DNA from: Streptomyces diacarni
Lineage (GTDB): Bacteria; Actinomycetota; Actinomycetes; Streptomycetales; Streptomycetaceae
Direction of reading: 5' to 3'
NCBI RefSeq assembly: GCF_003323715.1
Contig: NZ_QOIN01000049.1
Span: 45,003-109,002, forward strand
DNA: 64,000 nucleotides
In this document: in pieces, positions 25,435 to 33,840 of the stretch
How the letters are laid out: every line of letters begins with the position of its first letter
Numbering within the stretch: the first letter of the stretch is position 1
Made by a program: the position numbers and the translations under genes
Notes under the pieces: model-generated
Told to the model about the DNA's origin: nothing
The model's database searches: none
What the model saw: the letters and a program-made list of their open reading frames with translations, nothing else

Positions 25435-26301
25435 GTGACCAGGAAGCCCGCCTCCACCAGCGGCCGCCGCCCGCGCGACGTGGTCGCCGACGCCCTGCGC
25501 GCGCGCATCCGCAACGGCGAGTACGCGCCCGGCTCCCGGCTCCCCACCCAACGCGAACTGGAGACCGAGTTCACCGTCGGCCGCAGCGCCGTACGCGAGG
25601 CCCTCGCCGCTCTCACCCGCGAAGACCTCCTGGAGAACGTGGGCCGCGGCTCCTCACCCACCGTGGCCGAACCCGGCCACCACGCCGAAGCCCCCCGCAG
25701 CGCGGGCGTCGAACTGGCGGACAGGCTCCACGCGGCCTTCCAGGCCGAACACGTCACCGTCGACGCGTTCTCCCTCACCACCGAAACCCTCAACAACGCC
25801 CTCGCCTGGCCCATACGCCAGGTCATGGAACGGCGGCTGACCCCGCGCACCCTCACGGCCCGCGTCCTCGTCCCCAGCCTCGAAGCGCGTCTCGCACTCC
25901 CCCGCCTCATCGACGACCCCGACGACCCCAAACCCCGCGAGCGGCTGCACCAGATGCAGACCAGCTACGTGCACGCCGTCGACAACTCGCTGACCTCACT
26001 GGCCCGGTTCGGCGTCGAGGTCTCCCTCACCGTCCGCGCCGTCCCCCTCACCCCCACCCACAAGCTCTACCTGCTCAACCGCAACGAGGCCCTCATCGGC
26101 TACTACCAGGTCGTCAGGAACGAGGAAGCCGCCTTCCAGGGCGAACAGCTGTCCCTGTACGACGTGCTCGGCCTCACCGCCAAACTCTTCCGCTCCACCG
26201 GCGGCGTGGAGGCCAGGGACGACCAGGAGGCGGCCTTCGTGGCGGAGTCCCGCCAGTTCTTCGACTCCCTGTGGGACACGATCGCGACCCGGTTCGACTG
26301 A
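25435..26301 (+). CDS. GntR-family transcriptional regulator
   Basis: 288 residues from a GTG start. The N-terminal winged helix-turn-helix reads DVVADALRARIRNGEYAPGS then RLPTQRELETEFTVGRSAVR and EALAALTREDLLENVGRGSS. The C-terminal domain of about 190 residues lacks FadR or HutC hallmarks I recognise and resembles a nucleotide- or phospho-ligand sensor with YLLNRNEALIGYYQVV. The genes downstream encode a phosphotransferase and a HAD phosphatase, suggesting a phosphorylated small-molecule pathway under its control. TAGGGT only 8 bases before the GTG suggests a leaderless transcript. Confidence 0.85.
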   Translation: MTRKPASTSGRRPRDVVADALRARIRNGEYAPGSRLPTQRELETEFTVGRSAVREALAALTREDLLENVGRGSSPTVAEPGHHAEAPRSAGVELADRLHAAFQAEHVTVDAFSLTTETLNNALAWPIRQVMERRLTPRTLTARVLVPSLEARLALPRLIDDPDDPKPRERLHQMQTSYVHAVDNSLTSLARFGVEVSLTVRAVPLTPTHKLYLLNRNEALIGYYQVVRNEEAAFQGEQLSLYDVLGLTAKLFRSTGGVEARDDQEAAFVAESRQFFDSLWDTIATRFD

Positions 26302-26566
26302 GCCGGACGGTCCGCCCCGCGCCCGCTGCGTACCCGCTCTCCGTGCGCCCCCTCCTGCGCGCCGCCGGGCACCGCCGTTCCGGCCGACCGCGGCCGACCG
26401 CGTTCGGGTGACCAGCGCGCTCTCGGCGGCGGAGGAGGAACGAGGGCCGGATACAGTGCCTCCACTTGTGTGGAACCTTCCTCCGTACGCGCTCCCTCCG
26501 TACGCGGGGAGCCTCGCCCGTGCGCAGGGGAAGCTCCCCCGCACAATCGCCCCTAGGACAGCGCCC
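26302..26566 (+). other. 265-bp leader before the phosphotransferase gene
   Basis: No gene is visible. It contains CGGCCGACCG repeated twice near 26382-26400 and CTCCGTACGCG repeated at about 26484-26505. The likely promoter and ribosome site (AGGAC, 26556) of the phosphotransferase gene lie at its end. Confidence 0.45.
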
Positions 26567-27646
26567 ATGACATCCCACGCCCTCCGGCAGGCCGCAGCGC
26601 TCGGCTCGGTGGACGGCCCCCTGGCGGGTTACCACCGCGAGTGGTACGTGGTACGGCCGCAAAGCGCGCTCCCCGGGCTGGGACGCGTCAAACTCGGCGC
26701 GCCACGCGGAGGCGTCCCGTGGCTGGACCGGCGCTTCTTCACCTCCGAGGACGAACTCCTCGTCGCACTCGCCTCCCTCGGCGTCCCCCGCATCCCCCCG
26801 GTGCTCCGCCTCGACACCCCGCACGGCATGGTGCTCCACGGCTTCATCGAAGGCACCACCCTCGCCGAGCACGCCCCGACCGGCCACCGCGTGGCCCCCG
26901 AGCACCTGCGCCAGATCATGGCGCGCTTCGCCTCCCTGTGCCGTCTGCGGCCCCACCAGGTCCGCGCCCGACGCGCCCCCCTGCCCTCCACCGCCCGCCC
27001 TCCGCGACACCACCGCGACAGCGCGGGCTTCCTGCGGAGCATGCTCGCCCACACCCGCGCCCGGGCCCATCACGCCCAGCTGCCCCGCCACGGTGCGCTC
27101 TTCGCACGACTCGGCGTACCCCACGACGCGCTGGGCCCGCACTCGCGACCGGCACGAGCAGCCGCACAACTGGCCGAGCGGCCCTTCTGCCTCCTCCACG
27201 GCGACCTGCACCGCGCCAACTTCGTCGTCGACCCCGCCGGACACCTGTGGACCATCGACTGGGAACTCGCAGCCCTCGGCGACCCCCTCTACGACCTGGC
27301 GACCCACCTGTACCTGATGGACTACCCCGCCGCCCAGCACGCCGAGGTCGTGGCCGACTGGCGCCGCACCGTCGGCACACTGCTGCCCGGAGCCGACGCC
27401 CAACTGGACGAGGACCTGCCCCGCTACCTCGACTACAAGCGCGCCCAGTCCGTCTTCACCGACGCGGTACGACAGGCCATCGCCGTCCGCGACGCGGTCG
27501 GCACCCCGCAACTCGCCGAGCGCCTCGGCCACGCGGCCAAACTCCTCCACGACGTCCTGACCCGGGCGGCCGACACCCTCGACCTCGACGACGTACCCGA
27601 CGCCGGAGCCATCGAGACCGCCTACGCCGACATGTGCACATCCTGA
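26567..27646 (+). CDS. aminoglycoside-phosphotransferase-family kinase
   Basis: 359 residues with a protein-kinase-like fold. The catalytic loop is LLHGDLHRANFVVDPAG (Brenner motif H-G-D-L-H-x-x-N) and the metal-binding Asp is in WTIDWELAALGDP. The N-terminal lobe is short and has VVRPQSALPGLGRVKLGAPR, with a Lys suited to ATP binding. The family phosphorylates small alcohols such as aminoglycosides, choline, homoserine and macrolides, and the substrate here is unknown. The HAD phosphatase gene follows after about 100 bases. Confidence 0.85.
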   Translation: MTSHALRQAAALGSVDGPLAGYHREWYVVRPQSALPGLGRVKLGAPRGGVPWLDRRFFTSEDELLVALASLGVPRIPPVLRLDTPHGMVLHGFIEGTTLAEHAPTGHRVAPEHLRQIMARFASLCRLRPHQVRARRAPLPSTARPPRHHRDSAGFLRSMLAHTRARAHHAQLPRHGALFARLGVPHDALGPHSRPARAAAQLAERPFCLLHGDLHRANFVVDPAGHLWTIDWELAALGDPLYDLATHLYLMDYPAAQHAEVVADWRRTVGTLLPGADAQLDEDLPRYLDYKRAQSVFTDAVRQAIAVRDAVGTPQLAERLGHAAKLLHDVLTRAADTLDLDDVPDAGAIETAYADMCTS

Positions 27647-27744
27647 CCGAACCCACACCGCACGCACCGGTCCCCCCTCGCCCGTACTCCTGCAACAATC
27701 GCTGCCCCACCCGCGGGGCCCGGCGACGACAGGGACGGTCAGCG

Positions 27745-28476
27745 ATGCAGGAACTCACCTCCGCGCAGTGCGTGATATTCGACTTCGACGGCCCTCTGTG
27801 CCGCCTCTTCGCCCGCCGCCCTGCCCCCCTTATCGCCGGGCGCCTGCGCACCACCTACCAGCACGCCCTGCCCGATGCGGCGGCCCACCAGACCTCGGAC
27901 CCGCTGCACCTGCTCACCCTCGCGTTCGGCACCTCGCTGCCGGGAGAAACCGCCCGCGCGGCGGAACGCTCGACAGCCCGCGCGATGCAAGACGCGACGG
28001 CCCGCGCGATGGAACGCTCGCTGACCGAGGAGGAGACCGCGGCCGCGGTGGGCGCCTTCCCCACCCCGTACGCGGACACCCTCGTACGCACCCTCTGCGC
28101 GACGGGACGCACCGTGGCCGCCGCCACCGACAACTCAGCCGCAGCGGTGGAGCGCTACCTCTCCGGACGCGGCCTCCTCGGCCTGTTCGCGGGCCGCATC
28201 TGCGGACGGACCCTCGACCAGGACGGCCCCCGGCTCAAACCCGACCCCGACTGCGTGGAACGCGCCCTCCACGCCTCCGGTGCCGCCCCCGCGGACGCGG
28301 TGATGATCGGCGACTCCGCCCGCGACGTGCTCGCCGCCCGAGCCGCCGGCGTCGCCTTCGTCGGCTACGCCCGCAACGAGCGCAAGGAACGGGAGCTGAG
28401 GGACAGCGGAGCCGAAACCCTCACCACCTCGCTGCGCGATGTCCTCCTCACCGTCGATCCCCTGGCCCACGTGTGA
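27745..28476 (+). CDS. HAD-family hydrolase
   Basis: 243 residues. Motif I is FDFDGPLC (nucleophile and acid Asp), motif II Thr is in AAATDNSAAAVERYL, motif III Lys is in LKPDPDCVERAL, and motif IV is MIGDSARDVLAARAAG. All catalytic residues are present, so it is probably an active phosphatase with a helical cap. The cap has a repeated AERSTARAMQDATARAMERS stretch. The neighbouring kinase suggests opposing action on one metabolite. Confidence 0.88.
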   Translation: MQELTSAQCVIFDFDGPLCRLFARRPAPLIAGRLRTTYQHALPDAAAHQTSDPLHLLTLAFGTSLPGETARAAERSTARAMQDATARAMERSLTEEETAAAVGAFPTPYADTLVRTLCATGRTVAAATDNSAAAVERYLSGRGLLGLFAGRICGRTLDQDGPRLKPDPDCVERALHASGAAPADAVMIGDSARDVLAARAAGVAFVGYARNERKERELRDSGAETLTTSLRDVLLTVDPLAHV

Positions 28477-28582
28477 ACCACCACCTCGCTGCCGCGTCAG
28501 CACGCCGCCGCATGCGGCCCGGCCGGGAAACAGAGCCGGGCCGAAACGGCCCGTGTGCCGCCACCGTCCGTACGCTGGCACC

Positions 28583-29002
28583 ATGACCGACGCACCCACC
28601 CCCGAGAGCGACGAGCCCGCACACGACCCCGAGGTCCTGGAACTGGCCCAGAAGGTGTTCGACCTGTCCCGGCACGGCGACACCGACACCGTCGCCGCCT
28701 ACGTCAACGCGGGCGTACCCGCGAACCTGACCAACGACAAGGGCGACTCCCTCCTCATGCTGGCCGCCTACCACGGCCACCCGGACACCGTCCGCGCCCT
28801 CCTCTTCCACGGCGCCGACCCCAACCGCACCAACGACCGGGGCCAGACCCCCCTCGCCGGCGCGGTCTTCAAGGGCGAGGACGAGGTCGTACGCGTGCTT
28901 GTCGAGGCCGGTGCCGACCCGCGGGCCGGCGCGCCGTCCGCCATCGACACAGCCCGCATGTTCGAGAAGCAGGAACTCCTGACGCTCTTCGGCACCCCCT
29001 GA
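28583..29002 (+). CDS. ankyrin-repeat protein
   Basis: 139 residues with three ankyrin units: DKGDSLLMLAAYHGHPDTVR, DRGQTPLAGAVFKGEDEVVR and a preceding helix pair HGDTDTVAAYVNAGVPANLT. It has no catalytic domain and no signal peptide, so it is a cytoplasmic adaptor. The start ATG at 28583 is short of a clear ribosome site. It is followed by a G+C hairpin (29010-29037). Confidence 0.85.
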   Translation: MTDAPTPESDEPAHDPEVLELAQKVFDLSRHGDTDTVAAYVNAGVPANLTNDKGDSLLMLAAYHGHPDTVRALLFHGADPNRTNDRGQTPLAGAVFKGEDEVVRVLVEAGADPRAGAPSAIDTARMFEKQELLTLFGTP

Positions 29003-29009
29003 CGAGCAC

Positions 29010-29037
29010 CCCCTGGGCGGACGACCCCGTCCAGGGG
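29010..29037 (+). terminator. hairpin after the ankyrin gene
   Basis: Arms CCCCTGG and CCAGGGG enclose a 14-base loop that can pair further at its base (CG/CG with one G-T). It sits between two convergent genes. Confidence 0.6.
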
Positions 29038-29076
29038 CCTCTCCTGCCACCCCCCGGGGGAAGTAACGACTGGTGA

Positions 29077-29856
29077 TCACTTCGGTTTGTGGGCCTCGAT
29101 GAGGAAGCGGGCGGAGTGGGCGACGAACGGGCCGTCGGTCCGGATGCGGTCGTGCAGTGCGCGCAGCCGCGAGCGGTACGACCCGACGGTGAAGCCGGGC
29201 ACCATCCAGACGACCTTGCGCAGGAAGTAGACGACCGCACCGACGTCGAAGAACTCCATACGCAGCCGCTCCGACCGCAGGTCGACCACCTCGAGACCGG
29301 CCTCCTCCGCCTCCGCACGCGCGTCCTCGGGGCGCCGGCGCTCACGTGCCTCGGGCTGGGGTCCGAGGAAGTACTCCACCAGCTCGAACACGGACGCCGG
29401 CCCCACGTGCTGGGCGAGGTAGGCACCGCCGGGCTCCAGCACCCGGGCGATCTCCGACCACCACGCCCGTACCGGGTGCCGGCTGGTCACCAGATCGAAC
29501 GCCCCGTCCGCGAACGGCAGCGGAGGCTCGTCGGTGTCCGCCACGACGATGACACCGCGCGGGCGCAGCAGAGCCGTCGCCTTGGCGACGTTCGGCGGCC
29601 ACGACTCGGTGGCAGCCATCGCAGGCGGCAGCCTCTCCGCCCCGGCGAGGACCTCCCCACCGCCGGTCTGCAGGTCGAGAGCGGCGGACGCGGTGGCGAG
29701 CCGGTCGCTCATCCGGCCCTGGTACCCCCAGGAGGGGCGTTCCTCGGTCGCCCGGCCCTCCAACCACGAGAAGTCCCAGCCCTCCACGGAGACCGAGGCA
29801 GCCTCCTCCACGAGCTCCTCGAACGACCGAGCCCGCTCCGCGTGCGCATGTGCCAT
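29077..29856 (-). CDS. class I SAM-dependent methyltransferase
   Basis: 259 residues. The SAM-binding glycine loop is partly degenerate (ALDLQTGGGEVLAGAE), but the acidic strand end VIVVADTDEPPLPFADGAFD, the DLVTSRHPV loop and RVLEPGGAYLAQHVG fit the Methyltransf_11 pattern. It has a good ribosome site (GGAGGATG). Its substrate is unknown. It is convergent with the ankyrin gene and lies about 140 bases from the streptogramin-lyase-like gene on the same strand. Confidence 0.85.
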   Translation of the reverse strand: MAHAHAERARSFEELVEEAASVSVEGWDFSWLEGRATEERPSWGYQGRMSDRLATASAALDLQTGGGEVLAGAERLPPAMAATESWPPNVAKATALLRPRGVIVVADTDEPPLPFADGAFDLVTSRHPVRAWWSEIARVLEPGGAYLAQHVGPASVFELVEYFLGPQPEARERRRPEDARAEAEEAGLEVVDLRSERLRMEFFDVGAVVYFLRKVVWMVPGFTVGSYRSRLRALHDRIRTDGPFVAHSARFLIEAHKPK

Positions 29857-29994
29857 GGCCGCATCCTCCCCGCTCCCCTGCCCCCGACCAATCGCATTTC
29901 TCCTCGTCAAGCCAGAGGCCTCCGCCTCGCCTACCCGGGCAGGCCGGGCAGGCGGGTGGCTTCGGGGCGGCAACGTCCGGTGGGCGACCTCGCC

Positions 29995-30963
29995 TCACGG
30001 CCGGGTGGTGCCGAGACGTACCACCTCCCCGGTCTCCAGCGCGACGTAGAGATCTCCTTCAGGGCCGACCGTGAGGCCGTGCGGCTCCGCGCCCGGGGAC
30101 GGCAGGGGATGTTCGGTGATCCGTCCGTCCGGTGTGCGAGCCGCGATCCTGCCCGCCGCCCACTCGGTGACCCAGCACGTGCCGTCCGGTGTCCTCGCCA
30201 CCGCGTGGGGGCGGCACCCGCGGTCCGGCAGCGGATACTCGTCCACCCGGCCGTCCGTGGTGATACGGCCCAACTGCCCCGCGCCGATCTCCACGAACCA
30301 CAGCTCTCCCGAGCCGTCTTCCTCGCCGGGGCCGCTGGTGATGCCCACGGGTGCGGCGCCCTCGGTCGGCACCGGGTGGACGGTGACCGTGCCGTCGAGG
30401 TCGATCCGGCCGATCGCGTCCGCCTGGTTCAGCGGGAACCACAGCGCGTCGTCAGGGCCGGCAACGAGCGCCGAGGGGAAGCCCTCGCACGGCAGCGGGA
30501 ACTCGGTGACCTCACCGTCCGGCGTGATGCGGCCGATGCGGTGGGCGCTCGTCTCGGTGAACCAGAGGGCACCGTCCGCACCCGCCGCGATGCCGTACGG
30601 TCCGCACTCGGGCGTCGGCAGGGCGAACGACTCCGCCCGCCCGTCCACGGTGATCCGGCCGATGCGGTGGTCCCGGTAGCGGGTGAACCACAGGGCGCCG
30701 TCGGGCCCCGGCGTGATGACCGTAGGCCCGCAGTCGGGGGCGTCCAGCGAGTGGGTGGTCACCCGGCCGTCCGGGGTGAGGCGGGCGACCGCACCCGCAT
30801 GGACCAGCGTCGCCCACAGGGCTCCGTCCGGTCCGGTGACGACGTCGTAGGGGCCCGCCTCGGCGCCGAAGGCGGCCACCGTCCTCACCTCCGCCGACGA
30901 GCCGGCGCCCGACGGCGCCGCGGCGGAGGAGGTTGTCGCTGAGGGCACATGTGCGGGTGTCAC
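29995..30963 (-). CDS. streptogramin-lyase-like (Vgb-type) beta-propeller protein
   Basis: 322 residues of repeated blade motifs of the form GPDGALWFTxxxxxxIGRI (for example ITPGPDGALWFTRYRDHRIG, IAAGADGALWFTETSAHRIG). This is the seven-bladed virginiamycin B lyase family. Conserved late-blade residues WFVEIGAGQLG, RPHAVA and CWVTEWAAG carry Glu and His where the catalytic residues of Vgb lie, but their exact match cannot be confirmed by eye. Vgb linearises streptogramin B antibiotics by breaking the ester bond. The GTG start overlaps the ABC-F gene stop by 4 bases (GTGA), so the two are co-translated as a probable resistance pair. Confidence 0.75.
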   Translation of the reverse strand: MTPAHVPSATTSSAAAPSGAGSSAEVRTVAAFGAEAGPYDVVTGPDGALWATLVHAGAVARLTPDGRVTTHSLDAPDCGPTVITPGPDGALWFTRYRDHRIGRITVDGRAESFALPTPECGPYGIAAGADGALWFTETSAHRIGRITPDGEVTEFPLPCEGFPSALVAGPDDALWFPLNQADAIGRIDLDGTVTVHPVPTEGAAPVGITSGPGEEDGSGELWFVEIGAGQLGRITTDGRVDEYPLPDRGCRPHAVARTPDGTCWVTEWAAGRIAARTPDGRITEHPLPSPGAEPHGLTVGPEGDLYVALETGEVVRLGTTRP

Positions 30964-32630
30964 GGGCAGCTCCTGTCGTCGGCCGCTCCCAGCGGAAGCG
31001 GTGCTTTTCCTTCCAGCGCCAGGTGGGCACCGCGCCAGCGCTGCCGCAGCCTGCGGTCGTGGCTCACGACGACCAACGCGCCGTCGTAGGCCTCCAGGGC
31101 CTCTTCCAGCTCCTCCACCAGGGCGGGGGAAAGGTGGTTGGTCGGCTCGTCGAGCAGCAGGACGTCGACCGGTTCCGTCACCAGCCGGGCCAGCGCCAGG
31201 CGTTGCCGCTGGCCGGTGGAGAGCCGGGCCACCGGCACCTCGAGCCGCTCCGCGGCGAACAGCCCCAGCGACAGCAGCCGTTCCGCGTGCTCCTCGACCG
31301 GTCCCGGCCTGCCCTGCGCGTAGGCGTGGAGGAGCGACACCCCGGCGGCGGCCGCGCTCTCGGGCTCCTGGGAGAGGTGGCCGATGCGGCCGCGCCGCGA
31401 GATCCGGCCGGTGTCGGGCTCCGCCCGGCCCGCCAGCACATCGAGCAGGGTGCTCTTGCCCGCGCCGTTCGGCCCCGTGACCAGCAGGCGCTCACCCGCC
31501 GCGACCGTCAGGTCCGTGAGGGCCAGCCTGCCGCGCACGCTGATGTTCTCGGCGTCCAGCACCGTGCCGCGCAGGCCCGAGCCGCTCAGCGCCGCGGAGA
31601 ACCGCAACGGCACGGGAGATGGCGGGACGGGATCGGCCAGCAGGCGGCGCAACCGTTCCTCGGCGTTGCGCACCCGGCCGGCGACGGACTGCTGGACACG
31701 GCCCGCCGCGCGGTCGTACGCCATCTTGTTGCCGTCCTTCATGGCCCGGCCCGGGGCGACCCTGCGGGCCGTGGTCGCCGCCGTCTCCCTGAGGCGCTCC
31801 GCCTCCGCCCGCCAGCGCTCGTGAGCCTCCGCCCAGCGACGGCGAGCGGCCGCCTTCTCCGCGAGATAGCCCGCGTAGCCGTTGCCGTAGCGGACCACCT
31901 GGTGCCGGTCGGCGTCCACCTCCCACAGCGTCGTCGCCACGCGTTCGAGGAAGGCGCGGTCGTGGGAGACGGCCACCGTCGTGCCGCGGCGGGTGCGCAG
32001 ATGGTCCTCGAGCCAGCGCAGCGCGGCGTCGTCGAGGTGGTTGGTCGGCTCGTCCAGCAGGAGCACCTCGGGGCTCGCCGCCAGCAGCGCGGCCAGCCTC
32101 AGCCGGACGCGTTCTCCTCCGGAGAGACCGCCCACGGTTCGCTCACGGGACAGCACCCCCAGGCCCAGCCCGTGCAGCGCACGTTCGACGCGGGCCTCCG
32201 CCTCGTAGCCGCCACGCAGCTCGAAAGCGGTCAGCAGCTCGCCGTACTCCCCCTGCGCCTTCCGCGAGTTCGGGGACGGCCGCCCGGCAGCGTCGGTTTC
32301 CGAGATCGCCGCCTCGAGGACGCGCAGGCGGTGTTCCATGTCGCGCAACTCCCGCAGCGCGCCGTCGATGACCTGCTGGACGGTCAACGCGGGTGGGAGC
32401 CGCTCTTCCTGGGCGAGATGTCCGACGCCGCCCTCAGCGTGGACGACGATCTCCCCCTGATCGGGTTTCTCCTGCCCGGTGAAAAGGCGGAGCAGTGTCG
32501 TCTTGCCCGAGCCGTTCTCGCCGACGATCCCCGCGCGTTCACCCGCCGAGAACGCGCAGCTCACTCCGTCCAGAACCGTCCGGCCCGCATACGACTTCGT
32601 CACGGCCGAGGCCGAGATCTGGGTAGGCAT
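30960..32630 (-). CDS. ABC-F ATPase (antibiotic ribosome-protection type)
   Basis: 556 residues with two ABC domains and no membrane segment. The first has Walker A VGENGSGKTT (about 37-45), signature LSGGERVRL and Walker B EVLLLDEPTNHLD. The second has GPNGAGKST, LSTGQRQRL and DVLLLDEPTNHLS. The inter-domain linker is a long Arg/Glu/Ala helix hairpin, the region that reaches the ribosomal peptidyl-transferase centre in antibiotic-protecting ABC-F proteins such as VmlR and VgaA. The two Glu after each Walker B are intact. The start MPTQISASAV is preferred because GGAG lies 7 bases upstream. A TetR gene is divergent. Confidence 0.85.
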   Translation of the reverse strand: MPTQISASAVTKSYAGRTVLDGVSCAFSAGERAGIVGENGSGKTTLLRLFTGQEKPDQGEIVVHAEGGVGHLAQEERLPPALTVQQVIDGALRELRDMEHRLRVLEAAISETDAAGRPSPNSRKAQGEYGELLTAFELRGGYEAEARVERALHGLGLGVLSRERTVGGLSGGERVRLRLAALLAASPEVLLLDEPTNHLDDAALRWLEDHLRTRRGTTVAVSHDRAFLERVATTLWEVDADRHQVVRYGNGYAGYLAEKAAARRRWAEAHERWRAEAERLRETAATTARRVAPGRAMKDGNKMAYDRAAGRVQQSVAGRVRNAEERLRRLLADPVPPSPVPLRFSAALSGSGLRGTVLDAENISVRGRLALTDLTVAAGERLLVTGPNGAGKSTLLDVLAGRAEPDTGRISRRGRIGHLSQEPESAAAAGVSLLHAYAQGRPGPVEEHAERLLSLGLFAAERLEVPVARLSTGQRQRLALARLVTEPVDVLLLDEPTNHLSPALVEELEEALEAYDGALVVVSHDRRLRQRWRGAHLALEGKAPLPLGAADDRSCP

Positions 32631-32706
32631 CCATGCTCTCCACAGCGATCGAGGGTGAAGCGGCCGGGACAGGCCGCAGGACCGGGGACACGCTTCGGAT
32701 GAGCAT
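32539..32706 (-). CDS. possible upstream ORF overlapping the ABC-F start
   Basis: A 55-codon ORF beginning MLIRSVSPVLRPVPA has GAGG nine bases before its ATG and runs 92 bases into the ABC-F gene in another frame. ABC-F resistance genes are often controlled by a translated leader, so it could be a leader peptide. It could also be a chance frame. Codon use does not settle it. Confidence 0.3.
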   Translation of the reverse strand: MLIRSVSPVLRPVPAASPSIAVESMDAYPDLGLGRDEVVCGPDGSGRSELRVLGG

Positions 32707-32766
32707 CGGCAATTTCCTCGTTCCACGTCGTCGTACGTGCGGGCAGCGCCCGCCACGGCTTTTACA

Positions 32767-32780
32767 GCGACACCTGTCGC
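32767..32780. promoter_or_regulatory. candidate TetR operator
   Basis: Perfect palindrome GCGACA-CC-TGTCGC lies in the divergent region between the ABC-F operon (minus strand) and the TetR gene (plus strand), about 140 bases before the ABC-F start and 195 before the TetR start. Near it lie TGTAAA (toward ABC-F) and TTAAGAT (toward TetR), which could be -10 hexamers. The arrangement fits autoregulated divergent repression. Confidence 0.6.
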
Positions 32781-32976
32781 GTTAAGATGGTGACACGACG
32801 GCCCTCCGACCGCAAGAGCAATCCGAGGCCGGACGCGAACGAAGATCCGCGGCCCGAACGAAAGCGGCCTGAACGAAAGCGGCCCGGACGAGAGCGGACC
32901 GGACGACAGCGGAAGAGAACGGATACGAGAACGTGGGCGGGTGCGTGAAAAGGGCGAGAAGACCGGAGGCGGCGCT

Positions 32977-33633
32977 GTGGCGGTGACGAAGAAGGAAGCG
33001 GAAGGCGGCGGCGAGGCCGCGGAACCGCCGCCACCCGCGGCCCGACGCCCCGGAGGGCGGACGGCGCGCGTGCGCGACCAGGTACTCGCGGCCGTCGGTC
33101 CGCTCCTGGTGGAACACGGATACGACGGGCTGTCCGTGGACGCCGTGGCTGCCCGCTCGGGCGTCCACCGTGCGACGGTCTACCGGCGTTGGCGTGACGT
33201 CGGCGGACTGCTCGCCGACGTGCTGGACGCGGCCGGCGCGGACAGGTGGACCGCGCCGGACACCGGCTGCCTCGAGGGCGACCTGCGGGCGCTGAACGAG
33301 GAGGTGCAGGACGCGCTGAGCGAGGAGTCCTCCCTGGCCATGGCACTGATCGCCGCCTCCTTCCGCTCCGCGGGAGCAGCGGACGCGCTCCGCCGGTTCT
33401 GGGAGGACCGCTACGAGCGGTGCGTGGACGTGGTCGAGCGCGCCGTGGCGCGCGGCGAACTCACCCCGCCCGTGGAGACCCGGGGCCTGCTGGTGGCCGC
33501 GACCGCTCCCCTCTACCACCATCTGGTCCTGCTGCACGGCGCACCCGACCCGGCGCTTCCCGGCGAGGCGGCGCGCACCGCGGTGCTCGCGGCCCGCGCG
33601 GGCGCGTTCGGCACGCGGAGCCGCCCCGAGTAA
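32977..33633 (+). CDS. TetR-family transcriptional regulator
   Basis: 218 residues from a GTG with GGAGG upstream. The flexible N-terminus is followed by the TetR helix-turn-helix: VRDQVLAAVGPLLVEHGYDG, LSVDAVAARSGVHRATVYRR and WRDVGGLLADVL. The ligand domain has a C-terminal LLVAATAPLYHHLVLLHGAP helix. It is divergent from the ABC-F/Vgb-like operon and shares the GCGACACCTGTCGC palindrome, so it probably represses those genes and itself until an antibiotic or related ligand binds. Confidence 0.88.
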   Translation: MAVTKKEAEGGGEAAEPPPPAARRPGGRTARVRDQVLAAVGPLLVEHGYDGLSVDAVAARSGVHRATVYRRWRDVGGLLADVLDAAGADRWTAPDTGCLEGDLRALNEEVQDALSEESSLAMALIAASFRSAGAADALRRFWEDRYERCVDVVERAVARGELTPPVETRGLLVAATAPLYHHLVLLHGAPDPALPGEAARTAVLAARAGAFGTRSRPE

Positions 33634-33840
33634 CCCCGCAGCCGCCGAAGCGCAGCAACCCGGCATCGGCTGCGGCTGCCTGTCCATGGCCCGCTCCTCG
33701 ATCGTCAACCCGCGCGACCGGCTCGCCCCGCGACCGCCGACGTGAGCATCCGGCGTACAGATCCGACGTAGAGAAGCGACGTAGAGAACCGCCGTAGAGG
33801 TCCGACGAGACAGCGGTACGGGGCGCGGCACGTCCGCCCG

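Noticed and set aside
29995..30963. Calling the propeller protein a gluconolactonase/SMP-30
   Set aside because: The repeated GPDGALWFTE...IGRI blades fit the Vgb family better, and SMP-30 metal-binding signatures were not seen.
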